From NCBI RefSeq assembly GCF_000292245.2, contig NZ_ALPT02000077.1:1-18471 (forward strand): a stretch of 18,471 bases of DNA. The letters run 5' to 3'. Position 1 is the first letter of the stretch; each line of letters begins with the position of its first letter. The stretch comes from Alkalihalobacillus alcalophilus ATCC 27647 = CGMCC 1.3604. Lineage in GTDB: Bacteria; Bacillota; Bacilli; Bacillales; Bacillaceae_D. Below are positions 7,014-14,498 of the stretch, piece after piece. The notes under the pieces are model-generated. The model saw only the letters and a program-made list of their open reading frames with translations. It did no database searches and was not told the DNA's origin. The position numbers and the translations under genes were made by a program.

Positions 7014-8187
7014 TTATTTTGAAATTCCTTCTCCACTTTCTTCAAAAAAAGACGCTTTTGACGTTCGGGTAATTTTCACTAATAAGTTAAGAGCGACAAC
7101 CATTCCTACGATGGAAAACAGTAGACAAACCATTTGTAAAGAAAACCATTCAGCAAAAAATCCTAAAAGAAGCGTTAAAACGATTTGTATCACAGCTTGA
7201 ATCATATCAGCCAAACTTCCAAATCGCCCCATCAAATGAACAGGAACTTGATTTTGAAAAAAAGTGGCATAACCTGCATTCGCAAAAGCCATAAAGAAGC
7301 CTAAAAAAACAAAAGCCACGGTTGCTGTGAGAAAATTGACCGACGAGTAGAATAAGAAATAACCGATCATTGTCAAAAATAGTCCCCCACCTAAATACCA
7401 CTTAAGATTGATTCGTTTGGCAAGCATCGTTGCAACCGCAGCCCCAACAATTGCCCCAAGTCCGGTAATACTCACAATTAGTCCATATGCTTGATCAGAC
7501 AAGTGTAAATTTTGTTTAATAAAAGTAACTTCCTGAGAATCAAGAGCAAATCCAAACAACATCGCCGTTTGAAATAAAAGATAAATCATCATAAAAAAGC
7601 GGGCTCTAACAACAAAAGCTTTGACCGTTTTCCAATCATCCACGATAGTCTTCCAGCGTTTAGGTTCACGAACTTCCCTTTTCTCATCCACATTTGGTAA
7701 CAAATATAAACAAAAAGCACAAATAAGAAAAGCAATGGAATTAATCCAAATACATATATCCGTACCGAATGCCATGATTAGAACCCCTGCAAGAGCAGGT
7801 CCTAGTAAAAAAGCTCCTGAATTCGTCATACTCATAATCGAATTAAAGCGCTTTCTATTTTCTTGAGGTACAAGTTTTGTTATATAAACATTTGAACTTG
7901 GACCGAAAAAAGCACCGATCATGCTAATGAGCAACAAAAGAAAATAAATGAGTGCTAGTGATTGAATAAGTGGAATCAGTGCAACTAAACAGCCTCTCAA
8001 AAGGTTGACGCCGATCATCAACCTTCTTTTATTGACTCGATCAATTAAACTACCCGACCAAGTATTTGTTAACAGAATAGCAATTGGACGAATGATATAA
8101 ATTTAATGCAATTAAATAAATCCAGCTTCCTAAAAAGGAAATACCAATACCCGAAATTAAAAGAAGAGGATTTCGCCTCTCCAACAT
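7014..8187 (-). pseudogene. MFS transporter gene, frameshifted near 8098
   Basis: The downstream part (7014-8021 and upstream in the same frame to about 8099) encodes a major-facilitator permease of the MFS_3/MFS_1 type. It has many hydrophobic helices and the motif-A loop GSLIDRVNKRR at about 8030-8062. The natural start is ATG at 8187, with AGGAGGGG at 8192-8199. From it one reads MLERRNPLLL and a first membrane helix ending WIYLIALNL at 8098, after which this frame hits a stop. The family continues in another frame as YIIRPIAILLTNTW and then GSLIDRV. Little remains of the loop and start of helix 2 between these segments, so a non-triplet deletion of perhaps 40-60 bases is likely. The intact portion (335 residues from 8021) is shorter than the usual 400 or so. 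The drug or metabolite exported is unknown. An assembly error is the alternative. Confidence 0.8.
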
Positions 8188-8206
8188 ATTGCCCCTCCTA
8201 CTATCT

Positions 8207-8234
8207 AATATAACTAAATTATACCAGTTGTAAA
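8207..8234 (-). promoter_or_regulatory. Sigma-A promoter for the MFS and S51 genes
   Basis: On the minus strand TTTACA (8229-8234), a 16-base spacer and TATATT (8207-8212) lie just upstream of the AGGAGGGG ribosome binding site of the broken MFS gene. Both hexamers match the consensus at five of six positions. Intact promoter and binding site suggest the gene was recently functional. Confidence 0.55.
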
Positions 8235-8306
8235 TAGGAATTTACTTCTAAATACAAAAAATTCTTAATATTGACAATAAAATTCCGGTTCAGCAGACAA
8301 CATGCC

Positions 8307-8339
8307 AAAAAAAGCACTCCTCATCAAATGAGAAATGCT
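8307..8339 (-). terminator. Terminator of rplS
   Basis: On the minus strand AGCATTTCTCAT (8328-8339) pairs along its whole length with ATGAGGAGTGCT (8313-8324), allowing two wobbles, around a 3-base loop. TTTTTT follows. It ends the ribosomal block and separates it from the accessory genes to the left. Confidence 0.9.
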
Positions 8340-8364
8340 TTTTAAGTCGTTATAATAACGTTGC

Positions 8365-8709
8365 TTATCGAATTTCTTTAATACGCGCTTTTTTCCCGCG
8401 TAATTCACGTAGATAGTAAAGTTTCGCACGACGAACCTTACCACGACGCTTCACGTCAATCTTAGCGATTTTCGGTGAATGTAATGGGAATGTACGTTCA
8501 ACGCCTACACCATAAGAAATTTTACGAGCTGTGAAAGTTTCGCTGATACCAGTACCGCGACGTTTGATTACAACGCCTTCGAATAACTGAATACGTTCAC
8601 GAGTTCCCTCAACAACTTTAACGTGGATTACTAACGTATCTCCAGGACGAAAGCTTGGTAGATCCGTACGTAATTGTTCGCTTGTAATTTCACGGATAAT
8701 GTTGTTCAT
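8365..8709 (-). CDS. rplS: Large-subunit ribosomal protein bL19
   Basis: A 114-residue bL19, which sits at the interface of the two ribosomal subunits. The hallmark run RPGDTL, VHVKV-like VIHVKVVEG, FEGVVIKRRG, ISYGVGVERTFP and KVRRAKLYYLRELRGK is complete. The true start is ATG at 8709 (MNNIIREI), with AAGGAG 9 bases upstream. A longer frame to 8748 would add 13 residues not seen in bL19. It is the last gene of the minus-strand block, with its own promoter, leader and terminator. Confidence 0.97.
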   Translation of the reverse strand: MNNIIREITSEQLRTDLPSFRPGDTLVIHVKVVEGTRERIQLFEGVVIKRRGTGISETFTARKISYGVGVERTFPLHSPKIAKIDVKRRGKVRRAKLYYLRELRGKKARIKEIR

Positions 8710-8711
8710 AT

Positions 8712-8796
8712 AATTCCACTCCTTCCATACAGATGCTCTTGTGTACATAGTTAAATAGACAGCGGAACATCGTAATCACTGGCATTTGCCACAACG
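8712..8796 (-). ncRNA. Structured 5' leader of rplS (candidate L19 leader)
   Basis: The transcript between the promoter and the rplS start contains TGGCA-aa-TGCCA inside an outer pairing of AATCGT with ACGAT (about 8766-8798 on the minus strand). Firmicute rplS genes are known to carry an autoregulatory L19 leader bound by the protein. Position and a compact nested hairpin agree with that, but I could not compare it with the Rfam model. Confidence 0.5.
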
Positions 8797-8826
8797 ATTA
8801 TAATAGCATAAAAGCGTCTTTGTCAC
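8797..8826 (-). promoter_or_regulatory. Sigma-A promoter of rplS
   Basis: On the minus strand GTGACA (8821-8826), an 18-base spacer and a perfect TATAAT (8797-8802). The -35 box overlaps the trmD stop codon, so rplS can be made independently of the genes upstream as well as by read-through. Confidence 0.7.
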
Positions 8827-9569
8827 AAGTCTTTCTTTATATCTTCTTCAAATTGATGAAGCCAAGCTTTTTCCTGTTCTGTTAAAGTTCGCTCTCTTAA
8901 TAAATCAGGCCTTCTTTGCCATGTCCGTCTTAAAGCTTCCTTCGCTCGCCAATTTTCAATGTTCACATGGTGACCAGACAGAAGAACATCTGGAACCTTT
9001 AAACCACGAAAATCGGCTGGTCTTGTGTAATGAGGGTGTTCAAGTAAACCTGTCGAAAAAGAATCGGTTACGGCTGATTCCGCATTTCCTAACACACCAG
9101 GAAGAAGGCGAACGATACTATCAGTTAATACCATCGCCCCAACCTCACCACCTGTTAGCACATAATCACCGATTGAGAGTTCATCAGTGACTAGATGTTC
9201 ACGGATTCGTTCATCATATCCTTCATAATGCCCACATAAAAAGATCAGATGCTCCTCTTTGGCAAGCTCTTCTGCCTTCTGTTGTGAATATGTCTCGCCT
9301 TGGGGGCATAGCAGGACGATGCGCGGCTTTTTCTCTGTTTGGCTTGTTATTTCCTCGACCGCGTCAAAAATCGGCTGTGGACGCAATACCATGCCTGCTC
9401 CACCACCATAAGGATAGTCATCAACTTTGTTATGTTTATTGTCGGCAAACTCGCGAAAATCGACGACATTAATCGTAACAAGTTCTTTTTCTTGGGCATG
9501 CTTAAGAATGGATGAACCAAAAACTCCAGGGAACATTTCAGGGAATAACGTTAAAATGTCAATTTTCAT
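8823..9569 (-). CDS. trmD: tRNA (guanine-N1-)-methyltransferase
   Basis: A 248-residue SPOUT-class enzyme that methylates N1 of G37 in tRNAs reading CNN-type codons, using S-adenosylmethionine, which prevents +1 frameshifting. The deep trefoil knot is visible in GGGAGMV (55-61), CGHYEG (112-117) and LSIGDYVLTGGE (131-142). TDSF carries D169, the catalytic base position of the E. coli enzyme. Its ATG shares one base with the rimM stop (TAATG), so translation is coupled. Length and motifs are standard and the protein should be active as a dimer. Confidence 0.97.
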   Translation of the reverse strand: MKIDILTLFPEMFPGVFGSSILKHAQEKELVTINVVDFREFADNKHNKVDDYPYGGGAGMVLRPQPIFDAVEEITSQTEKKPRIVLLCPQGETYSQQKAEELAKEEHLIFLCGHYEGYDERIREHLVTDELSIGDYVLTGGEVGAMVLTDSIVRLLPGVLGNAESAVTDSFSTGLLEHPHYTRPADFRGLKVPDVLLSGHHVNIENWRAKEALRRTWQRRPDLLRERTLTEQEKAWLHQFEEDIKKDL

Positions 9570-10090
9570 TAATCGATTAAACCTTCCATTAAATGAACAG
9601 TAATTTTCTTTTCTTCCACATCAATTTTTTGAACGACTTGCTCGATATAAGGAATGAGAACATCCTTTCCTCCCCCTAAACGTTGCACGACCCAGACATC
9701 ATTAGCCCCTGTTTCAATAATCTCTTTTATTTTGCCAAGTTCTTCTCCGTCTTCTGTGAGCACAGTGGAACCGATAATTTCATGGTAATAATACTCATGT
9801 TCATCGAGTTCCTCTAAAAATTGCTCAGACACATACAAGAGCTCTCCTTTAAAACGTTCAACTAAATTAATATTCGGAAATCCTTCAAACGTTAATAAGT
9901 CAAAGTTTTTATGCTTACGATGACTCGCTACCTTTACGATCACTTTTTCCTTCGTTTGTGCATCCTGAACCATTAATTCTTGACCAATGGCAAAACGTTC
10001 TTCCGCAAAATCGGTCGAAGCGATCACACGCACCTCGCCTTTGACTCCATGTGTATTGACGACTTTTCCAACTTTAAACCACTCACTCAT
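9569..10090 (-). CDS. rimM: 16S rRNA processing/ribosome maturation factor RimM
   Basis: A 173-residue RimM, which binds uS19 and assists assembly of the 30S head. The N-terminal beta-barrel opens with VGKVVNTHGVKGEVRV and the C-terminal PRC-barrel contains YYYHEIIGS, GKIKEIIETGANDVWVV and DVLIPYIEQVV. It overlaps the preceding ylqD by 8 bases (ATGAGTGA) and the following trmD by 1 base, a tightly coupled trio. The ribosome binding region AGGAACGAGG lies within the end of ylqD. Confidence 0.96.
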   Translation of the reverse strand: MSEWFKVGKVVNTHGVKGEVRVIASTDFAEERFAIGQELMVQDAQTKEKVIVKVASHRKHKNFDLLTFEGFPNINLVERFKGELLYVSEQFLEELDEHEYYYHEIIGSTVLTEDGEELGKIKEIIETGANDVWVVQRLGGGKDVLIPYIEQVVQKIDVEEKKITVHLMEGLID

Positions 10091-10496
10091 CCTCGTTCCT
10101 ACTTTCTCTAAATTCGACTATTTTTCCATCTTTAATAATCACTTCAAGTGCGGATTCATCTTCAGACCACTTGTCACCAATCTCATATTCAATGAGCGTA
10201 TCAACCGTACCTGCCCGTATTTCTGAACCGATCTCTAATTTATGAAGCTGTTGTTCTTTAAAGTTCAGAGCATAAAGACGCTCTTTTCGTTTATCCATTT
10301 CTTTTTTATATCTTTTCCGAATCGAAGTTTGGTCATGCTTATTTCCGGAATCCTTTAATGATTTATGTAGCCGAAACTCAAGTTGCTCCAATTCCCTTTG
10401 ACAACCGACTAGCTCTTCTTTTAATTCCTGTAAAAGCTCCCCTTTTTTTCGTTCCGTTAACATGTGCTTCACCGTTGCTTTTCGAATAAATTGAAT
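10083..10496 (-). CDS. ylqD: YlqD family protein, possible AUU start
   Basis: A charged, mostly helical protein of about 137 residues, matching the YlqD family found at this place in bacilli; function unknown. A central Lys/Glu-rich stretch looks coiled-coil, and a C-terminal IGSEIRAGTVDTLIEYEIGDKW block looks like a small beta domain. The start is unusual. The longest frame begins at a GTG at 10505, but that codon uses the last G of the only ribosome binding site (GGGGG, 10505-10509). The in-frame ATT at 10496 sits 8 bases downstream of it and gives an N-terminus IQFIRKATVKHML, similar to B. subtilis YlqD as I recall it. The next ATG would remove conserved residues. I therefore list 10496, with 10505 as the conventional alternative. 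It overlaps rimM by 8 bases. Confidence 0.85.
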   Translation of the reverse strand: MQFIRKATVKHMLTERKKGELLQELKEELVGCQRELEQLEFRLHKSLKDSGNKHDQTSIRKRYKKEMDKRKERLYALNFKEQQLHKLEIGSEIRAGTVDTLIEYEIGDKWSEDESALEVIIKDGKIVEFRESRNEDE

Positions 10497-10636
10497 CGGT
10501 TCCACCCCCTACTTTCAAACTGGCTCGCATGTTTATTTTACCGTAAACGATTCAGAACTTCTATCATTGCGGTAAACGGTTTGTTTTCGAGTCACAAGCC
10601 TAATCCGAAACAGTCTCAAAAAAGTGAGCTAAAATA

Positions 10637-10667
10637 CGAAAAAGGCAAGGGTTTCCCCTTACCTTTT
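10637..10667 (-). terminator. Terminator after rpsP-khpA
   Basis: On the minus strand AGGTAAGGG pairs with CCCTTGCCT with one mismatch and a short loop, followed by TTTTTCG. It is 11 bases past the khpA stop. It should end or weaken the rpsP-khpA transcript before ylqD. The spacer to ylqD (10510-10636) has inverted TTTACCG/CGGTAAA words but no promoter I would defend. Confidence 0.75.
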
Positions 10668-10677
10668 ATCCGCGTTG

Positions 10678-10908
10678 CTAATCGACGATATCTACTCGTA
10701 CACGTTTTTGCTCTCTCATTGCTGCTGCATAAACGACTGAACGAATTGCCTTTGCTGTACGACCGCCTTTGCCGATTACTTTGCCGATATCACTTTCATG
10801 AACACGAACCTCGACTAGAATCTGTTCTCCATCAATTTGTTCCTTGATTTGAACATCTTCCGGTCGTTCAACAAGAGCCTTGACCATCTTTTCAACTAAC
10901 GCTTTCAT
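10678..10908 (-). CDS. khpA: KH-domain RNA-binding protein KhpA (YlqC)
   Basis: A 76-residue single KH domain. The RNA-binding GxxG loop is GKGG at residues 46-49 in GKVIGKGGRTAKAI. In Firmicutes KhpA pairs with KhpB/Jag, binds many RNAs and affects cell division and elongation. The ATG has GGAG 6 bases upstream and lies 21 bases after rpsP, so the two are co-transcribed, then terminated. Confidence 0.95.
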   Translation of the reverse strand: MKALVEKMVKALVERPEDVQIKEQIDGEQILVEVRVHESDIGKVIGKGGRTAKAIRSVVYAAAMREQKRVRVDIVD

Positions 10909-10929
10909 CGCATTCTCCTTTTTGAAGAA

Positions 10930-11202
10930 TTACTTTTGGTTTTTTGCGTTGTGTAGCTTTTCCATTAAACCAACGTTTGAGAAAAGATTACGCACTGTGT
11001 CAGAAGGTTTTGCACCTTTTAACATCCAATCAAGTGCTTTCTCCTCTTTTACATCAAACTTAGCTGGTTGAGTTAAAGGATTATATGTTCCAATCTCCTC
11101 GATGAAACGACCATCACGTGGCGCACGAGAATCTGCAACAACTACACGATAAAATGGGGCCTTTTTAGAACCCATACGTTTTAAACGGATTTTAACTGCC
11201 AT
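10930..11202 (-). CDS. rpsP: Small-subunit ribosomal protein bS16
   Basis: A 90-residue bS16, needed for assembly of the 30S body. MAVKIRLKRMGSKKAPFYR, DSRAPRDGRFIE and IGTYNPLT are family signatures, and the length is normal. GGAGGTG is 8 bases before the ATG. A sigma-A promoter lies immediately upstream. Confidence 0.97.
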   Translation of the reverse strand: MAVKIRLKRMGSKKAPFYRVVVADSRAPRDGRFIEEIGTYNPLTQPAKFDVKEEKALDWMLKGAKPSDTVRNLFSNVGLMEKLHNAKNQK

Positions 11203-11240
11203 TTAAAAAACACCTCCGAAAAATATTCACACAATAATTT

Positions 11241-11268
11241 ATAATATCATCAATTTCGCTAGAGTCAA
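11241..11268 (-). promoter_or_regulatory. Sigma-A promoter of rpsP-khpA
   Basis: On the minus strand TTGACT (11263-11268), a 16-base spacer and TATTAT (11241-11246); each box is one base off consensus. Transcription would begin about 30 bases before the rpsP start. No terminator is evident after ffh, so read-through from ffh may add to it. Confidence 0.75.
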
Positions 11269-11349
11269 GAGAAAATCCTTAACAGATAATTATTTCTAAA
11301 AAATACCTCTTAAAGTTCTCTTGGAAAGACTAACAAAAACGATTTTTCA

Positions 11350-12708
11350 TTAAAATGGAAGCTTTAAACCTCCAAAGCCCTTACCCTTTTTCTTGCCTTT
11401 ACCTGAAGTCATGTTCGACATTTGCTTCATCATCTTTTTCATTTCATCAAATTGTTTTAATAAGCGGTTGACCTCTTGAATCGAAGTTCCACTACCTTTT
11501 GCAATTCGACGCTTCCTACTTGCATTCATAATACTTGGATCTTGTTTTTCCATCGGCGTCATTGAACGAACAATCGCTTCAACATGACCAATTTGTTTGT
11601 CATCCACTTTTAAATCCTTCATACCTTTCATTTTGTTCATACCAGGCATCATATTTAAAAGCTCATCTAACGGACCCATATTACGAACTTGGTCTAGCTG
11701 ATCAAGAAAATCATCAAATGTAATATCCATGTTCTTCATTTTCTTTTCGAGCTCACGAGCTTTCTCTTCATCGACATTCATTTGGGCTTTCTCAATAAGA
11801 GTTAACACATCACCCATGCCTAGAATTCGAGAAGCCATACGCTCTGGATGGAACGGCTCAAGTTGGTCAATTTTTTCACCCATACCGGCAAATTTAATTG
11901 GCGTATTCGTAACTGCTTTGACTGAGATCGCCGCACCACCACGAGTATCACCATCAAGTTTTGTTAAAACAACTCCGGTGACATCCAATTGCTCATTAAA
12001 GCTTTCGGCAACATTAACCGCATCTTGTCCTGTCATCGCATCAACGACGAGTAAAATCTCGTCAGGTTTAGCGATTTCTTTCACTTGCTGCAATTCATCC
12101 ATCAACTTTTCGTCAATATGCAAACGACCAGCTGTATCGATTAACACATAATCATGATGCTCTTCTTTTGCTTTTGCAATCGCTTGTTTCGCAATTTCTA
12201 CTGGGCTTACTTGATCCCCTAGTGAGAAAACGGGCATACTCAATTGCTTCCCTAACGTCTCAAGCTGTTTAATCGCAGCTGGACGATAAATATCAGCTGC
12301 TACAAGCATCGGATTTCGATTATGTTTTTTGCGCAAGTGATTGGCAAGTTTTGCTGTTGTTGTCGTTTTACCGGCCCCTTGCAAACCGACCATCATCACA
12401 ACGGTTGGTGGTTTATTATTGACCGCAATTTTACTTTGCTCGCCACCCATTAAAGCTGTTAATTCTTCATTTACCACTTTAATGACTTGTTGTCCAGGTG
12501 TTAAACTTTTCATCACTTCTTGTCCAAGTGCTTTTTCTTTGACGCTCGCGATAAATTGCTTAACAACTTTAAAGTTAACATCCGCTTCAAGTAAAGCTAG
12601 ACGAACTTCACGCATCATTTCTTTGATGTCTTGTTCGCTTACTTTTCCTTTTCCGCGAATTTTTGTTAATGTACCTTGTAGCCTTTCAGCTAAACCTTCA
12701 AATGCCAT
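11350..12708 (-). CDS. ffh: Signal recognition particle protein Ffh (SRP54)
   Basis: A 452-residue SRP GTPase that binds the signal sequence of nascent membrane and secreted proteins together with the 6S/4.5S-type SRP RNA and docks on FtsY. The N-domain is followed by the G-domain with P-loop GLQGAGKT (108-115), DTAGR (191-195) and TKLDGDTRGG (249-258). The C-terminal M-domain starts near residue 300, with the SRP RNA-binding GSGTS segment and a methionine-rich tail. AGGAGG precedes the ATG. It lies 11 bases after ylxM in the same operon. Confidence 0.98.
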   Translation of the reverse strand: MAFEGLAERLQGTLTKIRGKGKVSEQDIKEMMREVRLALLEADVNFKVVKQFIASVKEKALGQEVMKSLTPGQQVIKVVNEELTALMGGEQSKIAVNNKPPTVVMMVGLQGAGKTTTTAKLANHLRKKHNRNPMLVAADIYRPAAIKQLETLGKQLSMPVFSLGDQVSPVEIAKQAIAKAKEEHHDYVLIDTAGRLHIDEKLMDELQQVKEIAKPDEILLVVDAMTGQDAVNVAESFNEQLDVTGVVLTKLDGDTRGGAAISVKAVTNTPIKFAGMGEKIDQLEPFHPERMASRILGMGDVLTLIEKAQMNVDEEKARELEKKMKNMDITFDDFLDQLDQVRNMGPLDELLNMMPGMNKMKGMKDLKVDDKQIGHVEAIVRSMTPMEKQDPSIMNASRKRRIAKGSGTSIQEVNRLLKQFDEMKKMMKQMSNMTSGKGKKKGKGFGGLKLPF

Positions 12709-12719
12709 TTTGTCGCCTC

Positions 12720-13049
12720 CTAATCTAATTTTTCAAGAGAATTGATTAGTTCAATCGTCTCTTCAGGAGTCGCGTTGCTCGTCACTGCCGTTTTCAGATC
12801 AGTCATCAGTTTAGAACGCTCTTCAAATTTACTTAATAAGAGGAGCTTATGTTCATATTCTTCAAGCATCGCTTCTGTACGTTTAATATTATCATAAACG
12901 GCTTGGCGACTAACTTCAAATTCTTCGGCAATTTCACCTAAAGAAAAATCATCAAGATAATAAAGCGACATATATTTTCGCTGCTTAGGTGTTAGTAAAG
13001 CTTGATAAAAATCGAACAAATAATTCATTCGTAGTGTCTTATCTAGCAC
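12720..13049 (-). CDS. ylxM: YlxM helix-turn-helix protein, SRP-associated
   Basis: A 109-residue UPF0122/YlxM protein with a sigma-factor-region-4-like helix-turn-helix, FSLGEIAEEFEVSRQAVYDNIKR (about 35-57). In related Gram-positives YlxM is reported to associate with the SRP and modulate Ffh/FtsY GTPase activity. Translation starts at a GTG (13049), six bases after AAGGGG. The ATG two codons earlier is directly against that site, so less likely. It is first gene of the ylxM-ffh unit, behind a near-consensus promoter. Confidence 0.94.
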   Translation of the reverse strand: MLDKTLRMNYLFDFYQALLTPKQRKYMSLYYLDDFSLGEIAEEFEVSRQAVYDNIKRTEAMLEEYEHKLLLLSKFEERSKLMTDLKTAVTSNATPEETIELINSLEKLD

Positions 13050-13091
13050 ACCGTCATCCCCTTGTTAAGTGATTTCCCTTTACAAGAATTT

Positions 13092-13120
13092 ATGATACAA
13101 AATTTTATCGATAGTGTCAA
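13092..13120 (-). promoter_or_regulatory. Strong sigma-A promoter of ylxM-ffh
   Basis: On the minus strand a perfect TTGACA (13115-13120), a 17-base spacer and TATCAT (13092-13097), one base off consensus. It lies between the 51-bp repeat array and ylxM, so this unit does not depend on ftsY transcription. Confidence 0.85.
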
Positions 13121-13156
13121 GTTTTTTTCTTAACATATGAATAGATGCTGCTTGGG

Positions 13157-13380
13157 CTTTCGTTTTTTCGTACCGTAATTGTGGGAATTCTTGAGTTTCA
13201 TTGCTTATTCACCATTTTTCGCACCGTAATTACTGGAACCCTTGAGTTTCATTACTTATTCCTGGCTTTTCGCACCGTAATTACTGGAACCCTTGAGTTT
13301 CATTACCTATCCCCACTTTTTCGCAACTTAATTGCAAGAGCTCTTCACTCTCATTACCAATTCTCAGTTTTTCCGACCCC
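13157..13380. repeat. 51-bp tandem repeat array, about 4.4 copies
   Basis: The anchor CG of the TTTTCGCACCGTAATT word falls at 13169, 13220, 13271 and 13322, with a degraded fifth at about 13373, an exact 51-bp period. The two middle copies are nearly identical across CGCACCGTAATTACTGGAAC and CCTTGAGTTTCATTAC. The outer copies are diverged. GTAATTAC at the centre is self-complementary. One plus-strand frame stays open because 51 is divisible by 3, but copy-to-copy changes fall in all codon positions and there is no ribosome binding site, so it is probably non-coding. The same family occurs at about 1221-1294. Confidence 0.93.
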
Positions 13381-13402
13381 CTCACTCATTTGAGATATAC
13401 AT

Positions 13403-13439
13403 AAATAAAATGCCTCTAGGATTTAATTCCCAAAAGGCA
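13403..13439 (-). terminator. Terminator after ftsY
   Basis: On the minus strand TGCCT (13435-13439) pairs with AGGCA (13411-13415), with further interrupted pairing of TTTGGG with CCTAG-side bases inside, then TTTTATTT. It lies about 50 bases after the ftsY stop. The stem is imperfect, so efficiency is uncertain. Confidence 0.65.
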
Positions 13440-13488
13440 CTTTATCATAGTTTGAATCATCCACTCACTAATAGTCTTTCATTTTCAA

Positions 13489-14487
13489 CTAAGCTTTTTC
13501 TTCCTCTTCTGGTGCTTCAATTAATTCTTTGAAGAGACCATAAACAAATTGATCGGCATCAAATGGTTGAAGGTCATCCACTTGTTCGCCTAAGCCAACA
13601 AACTTAACAGGAATATCCAATTCATGGCGAATGGCGAGGACAATTCCACCTTTTGCTGTGCCATCTAATTTTGTTAAGACAATTCCAGATACATCTGTTG
13701 ATTTACCAAATGTTTTGGCTTGCGACAATGCATTTTGTCCAGTTGTGGCATCTAGGACTAATAATACTTCATGTGGAGCACCAGGAACCTCGCGTTCGAT
13801 GACACGCTTTACTTTTTCTAATTCATTCATTAAGTTGACTTTATTTTGCAGACGACCAGCCGTATCACAAATTAAAACATCCACTTCTCTCGACTTGGCT
13901 GCTTGAAGAGCATCATAAACAACAGCGGCTGGGTCTGAACCTTCCTGCTGCTTGATCACATCCACACCGACCCGTTGGCCCCAAACTTCTAGTTGGTCAA
14001 TTGCTCCTGCTCGGAATGTATCACCTGCCGCCAAAAGAACCGATTTGCCTTCCTTTTTTAAATGGTTCGAAAGCTTCCCGATCGTCGTCGTTTTCCCAAC
14101 ACCGTTCACTCCAACGACTAAGATAACACTTAAACCATCTTTGGCAAGAGTTAAAGCAGCATCTTCACTATCTTTTTCTAATAACTCAGCTAGCTTTTCA
14201 GAAATGACCGGCTGAATGTCTTTTGTATCTTTAATGTTACGATGGCGAACTTCATCCTTTAATTCATCAATTAATTCCATTACCGTTGTGACACCGACAT
14301 CGGCACTAATTAAGATCTCCTCAAGTTCTTCAAAAAAATCTTCATCTACTTTACGATAACGATAAACGAGATCATTCATTCTACCAACGACAGAATTTCT
14401 TGTTTTTTCAAGACCAGATTTAAATTTATCTGTCACCTCTGTCGTTTGGTTCGTAATTTTTTCTTTTAATTTTTTAAAGAAACTCAT
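13489..14487 (-). CDS. ftsY: Signal recognition particle receptor FtsY
   Basis: A 332-residue SRP receptor GTPase that meets the Ffh-ribosome complex at the membrane and hands it to the SecYEG channel. It is the short Gram-positive form: a basic amphipathic N-terminus (MSFFKKLKEKI), an N-domain, then a G-domain with GVNGVGKTT (126-134), GDTFRAGAIDQL, DTAGR (208-212) and TKLDGTAKGG (272-281). AGGAGG sits 7 bases before the ATG and the gene is 11 bases after smc, so smc and ftsY form an operon. A terminator and repeats follow. Confidence 0.98.
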   Translation of the reverse strand: MSFFKKLKEKITNQTTEVTDKFKSGLEKTRNSVVGRMNDLVYRYRKVDEDFFEELEEILISADVGVTTVMELIDELKDEVRHRNIKDTKDIQPVISEKLAELLEKDSEDAALTLAKDGLSVILVVGVNGVGKTTTIGKLSNHLKKEGKSVLLAAGDTFRAGAIDQLEVWGQRVGVDVIKQQEGSDPAAVVYDALQAAKSREVDVLICDTAGRLQNKVNLMNELEKVKRVIEREVPGAPHEVLLVLDATTGQNALSQAKTFGKSTDVSGIVLTKLDGTAKGGIVLAIRHELDIPVKFVGLGEQVDDLQPFDADQFVYGLFKELIEAPEEEEKA

Positions 14488-14498
14488 CTTTTTTCCTC

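Noticed and set aside
11280..11345. Terminator after ffh
   Set aside because: The AAGAG words there are direct, not inverted, repeats, so no stable stem forms before the T-run.
11729..12151. Long plus-strand frames antisense to ffh (also 12341-12745)
   Set aside because: Serine- and threonine-rich shadow frames of a strongly conserved gene; no ribosome binding sites.
13145..13393. Open frame encoding a 17-residue repeat (FRTVITGTLEFHYL-like)
   Set aside because: It follows automatically from a 51-bp period. There is no ribosome binding site, and differences between copies fall at all codon positions instead of being synonymous.
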